Shown here: positions 16,699 through 26,108 of the stretch, one piece after another
Layout: each line of letters starts with the position of its first letter
How positions within the stretch are numbered: the first letter of the stretch is position 1
Source of the DNA: Alphaproteobacteria bacterium
Lineage (GTDB): Bacteria; Pseudomonadota; Alphaproteobacteria; Caulobacterales; Aquidulcibacteraceae
DNA length: 64,000 nucleotides
Assembly (NCBI GenBank): GCA_018969015.1
Contig: JAGWZE010000002.1
Coordinates: 62,001-126,000, forward strand
Direction: 5' to 3'
The notes under the pieces: generated by a model
What the model saw: the letters and a program-made list of their open reading frames with translations, nothing else
Databases searched by the model: none
Told to the model about the DNA's origin: nothing
Made by a program: the position numbers and the translations under genes

Positions 16699-19290
16699 TC
16701 AGTTCCCGGCCGCGAGCCAGGCGTCGACGTCGGACAAGCGCTCGGCGCGGATCTTCGCGCGCACCCGCACGCTTGCGGCCGCGGCCGTCGCCTGCGCGCG
16801 CGATCCTTCCGCGAAGGCCTTCGTCGCATAGGCAAGCATCGCGTCGGCAAGCGCCGGATCGTACGCCGACGACACCAGGTTCGGGATGAAGACGTTGCGC
16901 TGCAGCGGATCGAGCATGCCGGTGATCTTGGCCTCGTTGGCCTCGAACGTGCTCCAGGCCAGACCAGGATGCTCGCTGGCCACCGCGCCGATGATCTGCG
17001 CGCGCAGCTGTCGCGGCGGGGCCGGATCGTTGAGCGCGAGATCCAGGGTGCGCTTGGCGAGCGCGGGATCACGCGCGCCGGCGAGCGCGAAATAGAACGA
17101 CTGCTTCTCGATGAAGGACGGCGTCGCCGCCGCGCGTTTCGCAAGCTGCTCCCACGTCGCCGCATCCGCATGTTCGCCGACGACGGTAAGCACCGCATCG
17201 CGCAGGGCGGCGGGCGCGCTGTCCTTGGCGTACATCTCGCGCGCTTTGGCCACGACGTCGGCGTCGTCCGCGCCCGCCAGCGTGCGGATCAAGGCGGTGC
17301 GCAGAACCGCGTCGTTCTCCGGCTCTCCCGGCTTTGCGTCCCAGCCGACCCGCGCCAGGGCCGGCGCCAGCGTGCGGCGGACGAACGCCTTGTAGGCAGC
17401 TTCACTCGGACGGCCGGTCTCGACCCAGCCGATCGTGTCGAGGCCGCCGGCGATCTGGCGCGTGACCAGCGGATCGGCCGAGGCCGGCGTCGCCTTCGCG
17501 AACGCGAGATACTCCGACAAAGGCTGATCGCCCGCGCGGCCGAGCGCGAGGAAATCGTAGAGCAGGCCGAGTTGATCGACGGCCGGCAGTTTGGAGAACG
17601 CGCCGGCCAGCGCCGCGCGATCGGCGGGCGCATAAGCCACCCGCAGATAGGAGTTCTGCCCGGCATTGATGAGAACGGGACCGCAGGCGCCGGGCACGTC
17701 GATCGTTTCGTCCCCGCGCACGACGATACGGGTCGTCTTGTCCGACGCCAGGGCGCGCACGGTCAGCGGCAGGGGCCATGATCCCGCGCCGCGCGTGTCG
17801 TCGAAGGCGAAGCGCGATTGCTTGATGGCGACCTTCGCGGACGTCGCGCCCGGCGCGCATGGCGCGCTCGCGACCGTGGCGAGCGGCACGCCGGCGCGGC
17901 GGGTGTAGGCGTCGGCGATCTCGCGGATAGGCTGGCCGGACGTCGTCTCGATGGCGCGCCACAGATCGTCCGTGACCGTGTTGCCGTAGGCGTGCGCCTT
18001 CATGTAGGCACGCACGCCGTCGCGGAACGCGTCATGGCCCACATGCGATTCCAGCATGCGGATGATCGCCTGGCCCTTCTGGTAGGTGATGTCGTCGAAG
18101 GCGAGGTTGGCCTCCTCGATCGTGTCGACCTTTTGAACGATCGGGTGCGTGCCCGCGCGGCTGTCGCGCGCCATGCCGCGATCGCGCTCGGCGGCGGCTG
18201 CGAGCCAGGGGGCCCATTCGGGCGTCAGCGCTTCGCCCGAGCGCGCCTCCATCCAGGACGCGAAGCCCTCGTTGAGCCACAGATCGTCCCACCACTGCAT
18301 CGTGACGAGATCGCCGAACCATTGGTGCGCCATCTCGTGCGCGACGACGCCGAAGACGTTCATCTTGTCGTCGGTCGATGCGGTCTTGGGATCGAGCAGG
18401 AGAAGGCGTTCGAAATAGAGAATGGCGCCCCAGTTCTCCATGGCGCCGAAGCCGCCGCCGCCGGGAACGGCGAGCATGTCGAGCTTGGGCAGCGGATAAT
18501 CGACGCCGAAATAGTCGTTGTAATAGGTCAAAAGGCGCGCGGCGCTTTCGAGTGCGTAGCGGCCCTGTTCGGCGGCGCCGCGACGGGCGACGACGCCGAT
18601 CTCGGTGGCGCCGACCTTGGTCGTGATGCGCTCCAGATCGCCGACCGCGAGGAACAGCAGGTAGCTCGACATCTTCGGCGAAGGCGCGAAGGCGTAGCGC
18701 GTGGCGCCCGATTTCAGCGCGGTTTTCTTGACGACCGGCATGTTGGAGATCGCCGTTTCGCCTTTCGGCGCATCGACGGTCACGGTGAACACCGCCTTGG
18801 CGTCGGGCTGATCCACCACCGGCAGGAGACGGCGGGCGTCGGCCGGTTCGAACTGCGTCGCGAGCATGCGCCGCTTGCCGCCATTGGCGTCGTACTCGAC
18901 GCGGAACAGGCCGTAGGCCTCGTCATAGATCTTGCCGGAATAGGCGATCGTCACCGAATGCGCGCCGGGCTTCAGAAGCGCCTTCGAGGCCGGCGTGATG
19001 GTGATGGTCTGTGCCGCGGCGTCGATCGTGGCGACGGCGGGCGCGCCGTCGATCGAGGCGCTGGCGACCTTGAGATCGAGGCCGTTGAGCACGATCGCCG
19101 GCTTGGGGGCCTTGGTCTCGAAGGACGCCGTGACCCGGCCGGTGAACGTGCCGGCGGCGCCGTCTGGCCGGATCGCCACCTCGTAATGGCTGGGGGCTGC
19201 GTCGAGCGGCAGGGCCTGTCGGGCGGCGAGGGCCGGGCTGGCGGCAAGGACGAGGGCGGCGGCGGCAAAGCCGAGGAGGCGCTTGAACAT
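16699..19290 (-). CDS. M1 family aminopeptidase, secreted
   Basis: 863-residue zinc aminopeptidase of the M1 (PepN/ERAP-like) family. A Sec signal peptide (AAAALVLAASPALAARQA) directs it to the periplasm or outside. The exopeptidase motif GAMENWG and the zinc site HEMAHQWFGD with downstream NEGFASW are intact. A C-terminal helical ERAP1-like domain covers roughly the last 350 residues. It probably trims peptides for nutrition. It is divergent from glutathione reductase. Confidence 0.93.
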   Translation of the reverse strand: MFKRLLGFAAAALVLAASPALAARQALPLDAAPSHYEVAIRPDGAAGTFTGRVTASFETKAPKPAIVLNGLDLKVASASIDGAPAVATIDAAAQTITITPASKALLKPGAHSVTIAYSGKIYDEAYGLFRVEYDANGGKRRMLATQFEPADARRLLPVVDQPDAKAVFTVTVDAPKGETAISNMPVVKKTALKSGATRYAFAPSPKMSSYLLFLAVGDLERITTKVGATEIGVVARRGAAEQGRYALESAARLLTYYNDYFGVDYPLPKLDMLAVPGGGGFGAMENWGAILYFERLLLLDPKTASTDDKMNVFGVVAHEMAHQWFGDLVTMQWWDDLWLNEGFASWMEARSGEALTPEWAPWLAAAAERDRGMARDSRAGTHPIVQKVDTIEEANLAFDDITYQKGQAIIRMLESHVGHDAFRDGVRAYMKAHAYGNTVTDDLWRAIETTSGQPIREIADAYTRRAGVPLATVASAPCAPGATSAKVAIKQSRFAFDDTRGAGSWPLPLTVRALASDKTTRIVVRGDETIDVPGACGPVLINAGQNSYLRVAYAPADRAALAGAFSKLPAVDQLGLLYDFLALGRAGDQPLSEYLAFAKATPASADPLVTRQIAGGLDTIGWVETGRPSEAAYKAFVRRTLAPALARVGWDAKPGEPENDAVLRTALIRTLAGADDADVVAKAREMYAKDSAPAALRDAVLTVVGEHADAATWEQLAKRAAATPSFIEKQSFYFALAGARDPALAKRTLDLALNDPAPPRQLRAQIIGAVASEHPGLAWSTFEANEAKITGMLDPLQRNVFIPNLVSSAYDPALADAMLAYATKAFAEGSRAQATAAAASVRVRAKIRAERLSDVDAWLAAGN

Positions 19291-19388
19291 GGCCGCACGC
19301 TAACGTCGCAGGCGCGTGCTCGCAATCTCGTGATCGCATCGGTTGGAGGGGGCTCGCACCCCGCCCGTCGGCGCCCTACATCGGAGCC

Positions 19389-20750
19389 ATGGCCATCTAC
19401 GACTTCGACCTCTTCACCATCGGCGCCGGGTCCGGCGGGGTCCGCGCGGCGCGGATCGCCGCCCTCGCCGGCGCCCGCGTCGCGATCGCGGAGGAGTACC
19501 GCATCGGCGGCACGTGCGTAATCCGCGGCTGCGTGCCGAAGAAGCACCTCGTGTTCGGCGCCCGCTACAGCCAGGAGTTCGAGGACGCCGCCGCCTATGG
19601 CTGGACGGTGCAGGCCTCGTTCGACTGGGCCACGCTGCGCGACAACGTGCAGAAGGAGGTCGGCCGGCTCTCGGGCATCTACGCGACCAATCTCGGAAAG
19701 GCCGGTGTCGAGATCATCGAGCAGCGCGCCGAGATCGTCGATCCCCACACCGTGCGGCTCGGCGACGGCCGCACGATCACCGCGGAGCGCATCCTGGTGG
19801 CGACCGGCGGGCGCCCGACGCCCCTGGCGATCCCGGGCGGGGAGCACGCGATCTCGTCGAACGAGGCGTTCCTCCTGGAGCGTCTGCCGGAGCGTGTGCT
19901 GATCATCGGCGGCGGCTACATCGCCGTCGAGTTCGCCACGATCTTCGACGGCCTCGGCGCAGCGACAACTCTCGCCTATCGCGGCGCCACGATCCTCAAC
20001 GGCTTCGACGACGACGTGCGCGCGCACGTGCAGGCCTCGCTGGCGGAGGCCGGGGTCAATGTGATGACCAACGCGACGCCCGCCGCGATCGAGAAGGTCG
20101 GCGCGGCCTTCCGGGTGAGCTTCGCGGACGGACGCAGCCTCGAGGTCGATCTGGTCATGGCCGCGATCGGGCGTATGCCGCACACGGATGGTCTTGGGCT
20201 CGAGGCCGCGGGCGTGCAGCGCGACGCCGCCGGCGCGGTGATCGTCGACGCCTATTCGCAGACCAACGTCCCCTCGATCTATGCGGTCGGAGACGTCACC
20301 AATCGCGTGAACCTCACGCCCATCGCCATCCGCGAGGGCCACGCCTTCGCCGACACGGTCTACAACAATCGGCCGACGAAGGTGGATCACGCCATGATCC
20401 CGACGGCCGTGTTCGGGCACCCCCCGGTCGGCACGGTCGGCCTGACCGAGAAGATGGCGCGCGCGTCGCACGACGTCGTCCACGTCTACAAGGCCGTGTT
20501 CCGCCCGATGAAGCATGTCGTCGCCGGCAATCCCGAACGCACGCTGATGAAGATCGTCGTCGACGGCGTGACGGACCGTCTGCTCGGCGTGCACATCGCC
20601 GGCCAGGACGCGCCGGAAATGATCCAGCTCGCCGCGGTCGCAGTGAAGGCCGGGCTCACGAAAGCGGTGTGGGACCAGACGGTCGCGCTGCACCCGACGG
20701 CGGCGGAAGAACTCGTGCTCATGAAGACGCGCGAGCCCGATCCGGCCTGA
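19389..20750 (+). CDS. gor: Glutathione-disulfide reductase
   Basis: NADPH-dependent flavoenzyme that reduces GSSG, 453 residues. The FAD-binding GAGSGGVRAAR opens the protein. The redox disulfide is in GGTCVIRGCVPKK, the NAD(P)-binding fold GGGYIAVEFA is in the middle, and the C-terminal HPTAAEE carries the catalytic His-Glu of the dimer partner. These separate it from dihydrolipoamide dehydrogenase and mercuric reductase. It is convergent with the cytochrome gene, 6 bases apart. Confidence 0.95.
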   Translation: MAIYDFDLFTIGAGSGGVRAARIAALAGARVAIAEEYRIGGTCVIRGCVPKKHLVFGARYSQEFEDAAAYGWTVQASFDWATLRDNVQKEVGRLSGIYATNLGKAGVEIIEQRAEIVDPHTVRLGDGRTITAERILVATGGRPTPLAIPGGEHAISSNEAFLLERLPERVLIIGGGYIAVEFATIFDGLGAATTLAYRGATILNGFDDDVRAHVQASLAEAGVNVMTNATPAAIEKVGAAFRVSFADGRSLEVDLVMAAIGRMPHTDGLGLEAAGVQRDAAGAVIVDAYSQTNVPSIYAVGDVTNRVNLTPIAIREGHAFADTVYNNRPTKVDHAMIPTAVFGHPPVGTVGLTEKMARASHDVVHVYKAVFRPMKHVVAGNPERTLMKIVVDGVTDRLLGVHIAGQDAPEMIQLAAVAVKAGLTKAVWDQTVALHPTAAEELVLMKTREPDPA

Positions 20751-20756
20751 CGCGGC

Positions 20757-21833
20757 CTACTTCATCTCCGCGATCCACTGCCGGATGACGGCGAGGCCGT
20801 CGTCGTCGACGAGCGAGCGGCCGAGTTCGGGCATCATCACGCCGGGGTCGGTCGACGCGAGGCGGTGGACGAGGATCGAGCGGTCCGGCGCGCCGGGCGC
20901 GATGTCGAACTCGAGATCCGCGGACGCCCGCCCCGCCGCGACGGGGCGCTTCTCCACGCCGTAGCGGACCGGATCGGACTGGCTCCAGCGCAGGTCGAGC
21001 CCGCTCGTATCGGCCGGGCCGCCGGGGCGGTGACAGTGGGCGCAGTTCACGTCGAGATAGGCGCGGGCCCGCAGCGCAACCGGGCTTGCCGCCTCCTGGA
21101 GCGCCGGCGCGCGCGGGGCGGCGGCGGGAGGCGGCGCGTCAGCGAGCAGGCCAAGACGTGTCCAGCGGGCGAGCTGGTTCTCGGCGCCGTCCGCGTACGG
21201 ATAGTCCGTGTTGAGATTGCGCGCCTTGGGGCCGATCGGGGTGAATGCGCCGTTCAGCGAATGACAGCCCTTGCACTGGTTGCGGTTCGGCGCCTGCCAG
21301 GTCAGCGTGCGCGCTACGCCATCCGCGCCGGTATACGCCACGGGAATGGTCGCGCCGATGGGGCTGAGGCGCGCCTGCGTGCCTTCGGCGTTCCAGACAT
21401 AGGGCAAAGCCGCCCAGCCCTCGGCGCGGCGCACGAGCAGGCGCGTCTCGAGAAGGCGTTGCGGGCCCTCCGGCGCGCGCACGTCCAGCGGATAGGCGAA
21501 CGTCTTCACCAGAACGGCGCCGACGGGAAAGTCGAACGCCTCTTCCGCGTCGTAGCGCGCCGGCGCGCCGGCGGGGACGTAGACGTAGCGATGCTTGATC
21601 GCGCCATCCGAATAGAGCGCGGTGGCGAGCGCGTAGGGCGTGACGCCGGGCGAAGGCTCGCGCGCAGCGGCGTCGCGGAAAAGGCCGGTGGCCTGGAGGG
21701 TCTGCGGCGGATCGTCGGAAAGGAGCGCCGCCGTTTGCACGCCCGCGCCCTTGCCGGAGGCCAGCGGCGCAGCGAGCGCAAGGGCGATGACCGCGGCGAC
21801 GATCGCTGCGGCGCGGGCGCGGAGCCGCATCAC
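20757..21833 (-). CDS. SO2930/HNE_0200 family diheme c-type cytochrome
   Basis: 358 residues with an N-terminal signal or membrane anchor (AAIVAAVIALALAAPLASG). There are two haem c motifs: CKGCH in the central region and CAHCH toward the C-terminus. A MMPELG segment near the end may supply a distal methionine. This corresponds to the family named after SO_2930 and HNE_0200, whose genes are typically paired with a beta-helix protein gene, exactly as here (10 bases upstream). It is probably a periplasmic electron carrier or redox partner, with function unknown. Confidence 0.85.
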   Translation of the reverse strand: MMRLRARAAAIVAAVIALALAAPLASGKGAGVQTAALLSDDPPQTLQATGLFRDAAAREPSPGVTPYALATALYSDGAIKHRYVYVPAGAPARYDAEEAFDFPVGAVLVKTFAYPLDVRAPEGPQRLLETRLLVRRAEGWAALPYVWNAEGTQARLSPIGATIPVAYTGADGVARTLTWQAPNRNQCKGCHSLNGAFTPIGPKARNLNTDYPYADGAENQLARWTRLGLLADAPPPAAAPRAPALQEAASPVALRARAYLDVNCAHCHRPGGPADTSGLDLRWSQSDPVRYGVEKRPVAAGRASADLEFDIAPGAPDRSILVHRLASTDPGVMMPELGRSLVDDDGLAVIRQWIAEMK

Positions 21834-21843
21834 CGCAAGGCCC

Positions 21844-23067
21844 TCACCGCTGCGGCAGCTTGACGGGCGCCGGCTCGGGGATCGGCGTCACCGGCGGGAT
21901 GGTCGCGGAGGGTTGGGCTTCCGTCAGCGGGCCGCCCGCGATGTCGACGCCGAGCGACAGCACGGTCACGGCCGACTTGTCCTTGCGGACGTTGTCGCGA
22001 ATGTCGATCCGGACCGGTTCGGCGCGCGGCGCGCCGGCCGCGACATAGGTCGTCGCGCCGTCCCACAGGATGTCCGGCAGCGTCACGCCGGCGGCGGCGA
22101 GCGCCGCGAGATCGCCCGCGGGCTTGAAGCCGGTCGGTCCGAACACGTTGGCGCGCACGACGATGTCGCGCGGCAGCGGGTTGTAGGCGGCGTCCTTGAT
22201 CTCGTCGCGATAGGCGGTGATGAGGACGTTCGCCGTGCCATTGTCGCCGATGACGTTCTCGAAGACGTGGACGTTGCGGTTCGCCATCACGAGCACGCCG
22301 GTGCCGGTGGGCACCGTGCCGACGATGTTGCCCTTGGGCGCGAAGTTCGGCGTGTCGTTCGCGGACACGACGTTCTTGAACACGCGGATGTCGCGGCCAC
22401 CCTGTTGCGGCAGGCCGGGCAGGTCGAACACGAGGATACCGCCCGTGTTGCGCGTCGCGGTGTTGCCGTAGACGTCGGCGTTGAAGGAGTTCTCGATCTC
22501 GATCCCGGCCACGTTGAACATCGCGACGCTATCGCGCACCACGATGTTGCGCGACTGGCCGACATAGATGCCGGCGTCGGACGCGCCTTTCACGACGACG
22601 CCCTCGATCAGCACGTTGGTCGATTGCACCGGATAGACGCCATAGGCGCCGTTACGCGTGTCGGGGCCACGGGTCCATTCGACGCGCAGGTTGCGGAACG
22701 TGATCTGGTCCGCGCCCTTGGATTTGATGCCGTCGCCCTTGGCGTTCTCGACGGCGAAGTCCCGCAGGAGCACGCCGTCCGAGGTGACGAGCAGCCCTTC
22801 CGCGCCCTGGGTCTGGCCGGTGAAGTCGAGGATGGACTTGTCCGCGCCTTCGCCTCGGATGACCACACGATCGACGTCGAGGGAGACCCCGCCGGCGAGC
22901 GCGAAGCGGCCTTTGGCGAGCTGGACGGCGTCGCCCGGCTTGGCGGAGAGCAGCGCGGATTGCAGGTCGGTCTGCGCGTTGGGCCCTGGCTTGACGCGCC
23001 ATGTTTTCGCGTCCGCCACGCCGGTGAGCGCCAGAACGGCCACCGCCGCGATCGCCAAACTCCGCAT
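21844..23067 (-). CDS. Secreted parallel beta-helix repeat protein
   Basis: 407 residues from ATG 23067, which follows a purine-rich AGGGGAGAG and starts a Sec signal (AIAAVAVLALTGVADA). The body is a right-handed parallel beta-helix of the NosD/pectate-lyase type, with recurring segments such as NIVVRDSVAMFNVAGIEIENS and NTGGILVFDLPG. The C-terminus is Pro-rich. It is the standard partner of the HNE_0200-type diheme cytochrome gene that follows. A carbohydrate or lyase substrate is possible, but no active site is assigned. Confidence 0.85.
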   Translation of the reverse strand: MRSLAIAAVAVLALTGVADAKTWRVKPGPNAQTDLQSALLSAKPGDAVQLAKGRFALAGGVSLDVDRVVIRGEGADKSILDFTGQTQGAEGLLVTSDGVLLRDFAVENAKGDGIKSKGADQITFRNLRVEWTRGPDTRNGAYGVYPVQSTNVLIEGVVVKGASDAGIYVGQSRNIVVRDSVAMFNVAGIEIENSFNADVYGNTATRNTGGILVFDLPGLPQQGGRDIRVFKNVVSANDTPNFAPKGNIVGTVPTGTGVLVMANRNVHVFENVIGDNGTANVLITAYRDEIKDAAYNPLPRDIVVRANVFGPTGFKPAGDLAALAAAGVTLPDILWDGATTYVAAGAPRAEPVRIDIRDNVRKDKSAVTVLSLGVDIAGGPLTEAQPSATIPPVTPIPEPAPVKLPQR

Positions 23068-23175
23068 CCGTCTCTCCCCTCGACCACTGGTCGTTCGCTG
23101 CAGCATCCGCTGCGCGGCCCGCCCTGGCAAGCCGCCCCTGTTCGTGCGCCGTATCCGTCGAACCGCGGCCCGATC

Positions 23176-23961
23176 TCAGAAGATCGAGTAGCCGCCGTCG
23201 ATGATCAGCAGGTCGCCGGTGTGGAAGGACGAGGCGTCGCTGGCGAGATAGACGGCCAGACCGCCGAAATCCTTCGGTTCGCCCCAGCGACGCAGCGGCA
23301 CGCGCGGGATGACCTTCTCGGCGAAGGTGGCGTTGTTCTGCGCGGCGGACGTCATGTCGGTCGCGATCCAGCCCGGCAGGATGGCGTTGGCGCGCACGCC
23401 GAAGCGGGCGTGCTCGACGGCGATCGACTTGATCATCGAGATCACCGCGCCCTTCGTGGCGGCGTACGCCTCGTTGCGCGCGGCGCCCTCGATGGCGGCC
23501 AGCGAGGCGATGCCGACGAGCGAACCACCGGACTTGTCGCCGGCGCGCGCCCGCTCGACCATGTGCCGGCAGGCTTCGCGCAGCGTGAAGAACACGCCGT
23601 CGAGATTGACGGCGAGCGTCTTGCGGTAGGTCTCGGTCGTCATGTCGACGAACGAGGGCGAGCCGTACCCGACGCCGGCGTTCGCGATCACGGTGTCGAT
23701 GCGCCCGAAGTCGGCCGCGGTCTGCTTCATGGCGTCGGCCACGGCCTTCTCGTCGGCGACGTCGACCGTATAGGCTTTCACCGTGCGTCCGTGGGCGGCG
23801 AGCTCTTCGGCGGCTTCCGTATTGCGCTTGGCGTCACGGCCCCAGATGGCCACCGAAGCCCCCGATTGGGCCAGCGCTTCCGCCATGCCATAGCCGATGC
23901 CGCGATTGCCGCCGGTCACCAGCGCGACTTTGCCGGTCAGGTCGAAGGGGATGTAGGCCAT
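23176..23961 (-). CDS. SDR family oxidoreductase
   Basis: 261-residue classical short-chain dehydrogenase/reductase. The cofactor loop is TGGNRGIGYGMAEAL, NAG is in VIANAGVGYG, and the active site is Ser in VGIASLAA with YAATK (Y-x3-K). The Ser-Tyr-Lys set is complete. ATG 23961 has GGGAGGAA just upstream; the frame continues open far upstream but without coding character. The substrate is unknown. The end (SSFHTGDLLIIDGGYS) is typical of the family. Confidence 0.9.
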   Translation of the reverse strand: MAYIPFDLTGKVALVTGGNRGIGYGMAEALAQSGASVAIWGRDAKRNTEAAEELAAHGRTVKAYTVDVADEKAVADAMKQTAADFGRIDTVIANAGVGYGSPSFVDMTTETYRKTLAVNLDGVFFTLREACRHMVERARAGDKSGGSLVGIASLAAIEGAARNEAYAATKGAVISMIKSIAVEHARFGVRANAILPGWIATDMTSAAQNNATFAEKVIPRVPLRRWGEPKDFGGLAVYLASDASSFHTGDLLIIDGGYSIF

Positions 23962-24075
23962 GGGTTCCTCCCGAAGATCGTGGGGGCCGGTTCGGGACCG
24001 GCCACGTATCGGGCCATAGACAATCGCCAGGGCGGCGCGGTCAACTGCACCCGACGGCAAGGTCAGGGGCGTTGG

Positions 24076-24693
24076 ATGACGGTTCAAACGAGCGATGGGG
24101 TGGGCGGCGCGCGGGACGGGGTGCGCCTCGCGGGCTCGATCCTCGTCAATCTCGTGCCGCTGGCCGGCGTGATTCTCTTCGGCTGGTCGGCGTTCGCCGT
24201 GCTGCTGATCTACTGGATGGAGAACGTGGCGATCGGTGTCGCGCAGGCGGTGCGGATCGCCGTCTCCGGCGTCCGCAACAAGACGCCGGAAACGCTCGTG
24301 CTGCTCCCGTTCTTCTGTGTTCACTACGGCATGTTCACGGCCGTGCACGGCGCGTTCGTGGTGGGGATGTTCGGCTCGGAAGCCCTCAACGGAACGCACG
24401 GCGTGGTGACGCCGGGCCTGCTGGCCGCGGTGGCGGTGATCGCGATCTGGCAGGCGGCGCTGGTGCTCGTGGACGCGCAGCGCACCAACGGGTTCGCCGG
24501 GATCGAGACGAAGACCCTGATGTTCGAGCCGTACGGGCGCGTGATCGCGCTCCACGTGACCATCATTCTCGGGGCGATGCTGATCGCCATGCTCGGCGCG
24601 CCGGCCTGGGCGATTGCGGTCCTGACCGTGATGAAGCTCCTGATCGAACTTGGCCTGTTGATCGTTCAGCCGAGGCGGGCGGCGCGGGCCTAG
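24076..24693 (+). CDS. DUF6498-type integral membrane protein
   Basis: 205-residue protein with five or six hydrophobic helices. The second helix, GWSAFAVLLIYWMENVAIG, carries the YWxEN signature I associate with DUF6498 membrane proteins. No enzymatic motif is visible. ATG 24076 follows CAGGGGC. It is divergent from the SDR gene and overlaps the convergent DUF3775 gene by 4 bases at its end. Confidence 0.75.
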   Translation: MTVQTSDGVGGARDGVRLAGSILVNLVPLAGVILFGWSAFAVLLIYWMENVAIGVAQAVRIAVSGVRNKTPETLVLLPFFCVHYGMFTAVHGAFVVGMFGSEALNGTHGVVTPGLLAAVAVIAIWQAALVLVDAQRTNGFAGIETKTLMFEPYGRVIALHVTIILGAMLIAMLGAPAWAIAVLTVMKLLIELGLLIVQPRRAARA

Positions 24694-25118
24694 TCCTTCG
24701 GCGCCCCGCGCATCTGCGCGTCGGCGCGGGCAGGCGGCAGGTCTTCTTCTTCCGTCATCATGGCGAGCCCTTCGTCGACGAGGTCGCCGACGTTCGGGAT
24801 GCCGAGCAGATAGCGCCAGGTGGGCGGGCCGCTGCGGTCGCGCGCCGTGGCGCGGGCGTCTGCCCACTCCCCGGCGTCGTAGTCGCCGCGCCCCAGCCAC
24901 ACCAGCGCGACGAGCGTGGCGCGCTCGTCCTGGTTCAGGGCGGCGATGAAGGCGCGCAGCTCCTCTTCCGTGGGATCGTCGGGCGTGTCGGTGAGCACAT
25001 CCGTCATGCCGTCGTCGACGGCGTTGGAGCCGGTGTCGAGGTCGGTCACGCCTTCCTTCCCGTCGAAGGCGCGGACGCGGTCGATGAACTGGGCGACTTT
25101 GTCGACGGCGATGTCCAT
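24690..25118 (-). CDS. DUF3775 domain protein
   Basis: 142-residue acidic soluble protein. The pattern DTGSNAVDDGMTDVLTD, then LNQDERATLVALVWLGRGDYD, then WRYLLGIPNVGDLVDEGL, fits DUF3775, a family of short alphaproteobacterial proteins with no known function. It lies 24 bases downstream of the Nudix hydrolase stop on the same strand and may be its operon partner. Confidence 0.85.
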   Translation of the reverse strand: MDIAVDKVAQFIDRVRAFDGKEGVTDLDTGSNAVDDGMTDVLTDTPDDPTEEELRAFIAALNQDERATLVALVWLGRGDYDAGEWADARATARDRSGPPTWRYLLGIPNVGDLVDEGLAMMTEEEDLPPARADAQMRGAPKD

Positions 25119-25142
25119 GGGCGGGCAACGCCGCCGCGCGGC

Positions 25143-25598
25143 TCAGGGTCCGAGGCGGCTGCGGGCGAGGTCGATGATGCGACGGGTTTCATCCCAGAGC
25201 GGCACGTCGGCGAGTTCGTCCGGCGCGAAGAAGCGGGCCTCGGCGGCGTCGTCGCCGGCGGCGGGTTCGCCAGCGGTCCAGCGCGCGGCGTAGTCGATCA
25301 GCACGTAGTGGCCCCAGACCTGCCCATCCGTCCGGGAGCGGAACACGCCGTCGACGACGTCGAGCAGCCCGGCGAGCTCGGCGGTGACGCCGGTTTCCTC
25401 GCGCAGTTCGCGCAAGGCCGCGTCGGCGGCGCGCTCGCCCCATTCGATGCGGCCGCCGGGAATGGACCAGTCCCCCAGCCGCGGGGGCGTGCCGCGCCGG
25501 ATCAGCAGAACGTCCGCGCCGCGCAGGCAGACGACGCCTACGGCGGGCACGGGGCGGGTCGGCGGCGCGGCGGGCGCGGGCGGCGGCGGTTCGGTCAT
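25143..25598 (-). CDS. Nudix hydrolase
   Basis: 151-residue Nudix protein. The box GGRIEWGERAADAALRELREETG contains the full Gx5Ex7REUxEExGU consensus, so it should hydrolyse a nucleoside diphosphate-X substrate in a Mg-dependent way. I start at ATG 25598 (MTEPPPPAP). The upstream extension would overlap the divergent gene and is Arg-rich, non-family sequence. The Pro/Ala-rich N-terminus is a short linker. Substrate not assignable; ADP-ribose or oxidised nucleotides are typical. Confidence 0.88.
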   Translation of the reverse strand: MTEPPPPAPAAPPTRPVPAVGVVCLRGADVLLIRRGTPPRLGDWSIPGGRIEWGERAADAALRELREETGVTAELAGLLDVVDGVFRSRTDGQVWGHYVLIDYAARWTAGEPAAGDDAAEARFFAPDELADVPLWDETRRIIDLARSRLGP

Positions 25599-25648
25599 GG
25601 CCGCGAATTCGCCGCATGCGCGCGGTTCTGTAAAGGCGGAGGGTTCGC

Positions 25649-26101
25649 ATGCGCCGTCTCGCCAAGGATCGCCTGGGAAGGCTTCGGGTCGCTGCGGCGC
25701 TGTGCGCCGTGCTCGCGCTGGCGGGCGCCGCCGCCGCCGCAACGGGCCGCCCGCTCGATGCGGCGGAGGCCAAGCTCACCTTCTTCGGCGTCGACATGAG
25801 CGGGGTGATGCCCCGCGAGACGGGCGGCGATGTGGCCTGGCGCGAGTGCGTCGATCCCGCCGGAGAGACGGTCTACTGGTTCGCCGGCGAGTTGGACCGT
25901 GGCCGCTTGCGCATCCGGGAGGATGGCGCGCTGTGCTTCTCCTACAAGTCTACTGGCTATGCTGAGGAAGGCTGCTTCGCCGCCTACGCAGAGGCCAAGG
26001 GCCAGTACCGGTTCGTCGGCCTCGACGGCGAGTCCACCTTCCTGACCAAGCGGCTGCGCAAGGGCGTCAAAGCTTGTTCGGCGCAAGAGATGGTTTCATA
26101 G
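25649..26101 (+). CDS. Secreted hypothetical protein, 150 aa
   Basis: No family recognised. A signal peptide (VAAALCAVLALAGAAAAA) follows a basic N-terminus, and GGAGGG precedes the ATG. The mature part has conserved-looking FFGVDMSGV, W-ECVDP and GALCFSYKSTGY segments and four cysteines, so a small disulfide-stabilised periplasmic domain is plausible. It lies 7 bases before the SRAP gene on the same strand. Confidence 0.65.
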   Translation: MRRLAKDRLGRLRVAAALCAVLALAGAAAAATGRPLDAAEAKLTFFGVDMSGVMPRETGGDVAWRECVDPAGETVYWFAGELDRGRLRIREDGALCFSYKSTGYAEEGCFAAYAEAKGQYRFVGLDGESTFLTKRLRKGVKACSAQEMVS

Positions 26102-26108
26102 ACGCCGG

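Noticed and set aside
21640-24075. Very long plus-strand open frame of about 1000 residues before the DUF6498-type gene
   Set aside because: It runs antisense to the beta-helix and SDR genes and has the composition of GC-rich antisense frames. Only the last part, from ATG 24076, encodes a recognisable protein.
23962-25128. Upstream open extension of the SDR gene giving a 650-residue frame
   Set aside because: The extension is Arg/Pro/His-rich and lies opposite the DUF6498-type and over the DUF3775 gene. The SDR start at 23961 has a strong ribosome binding site.
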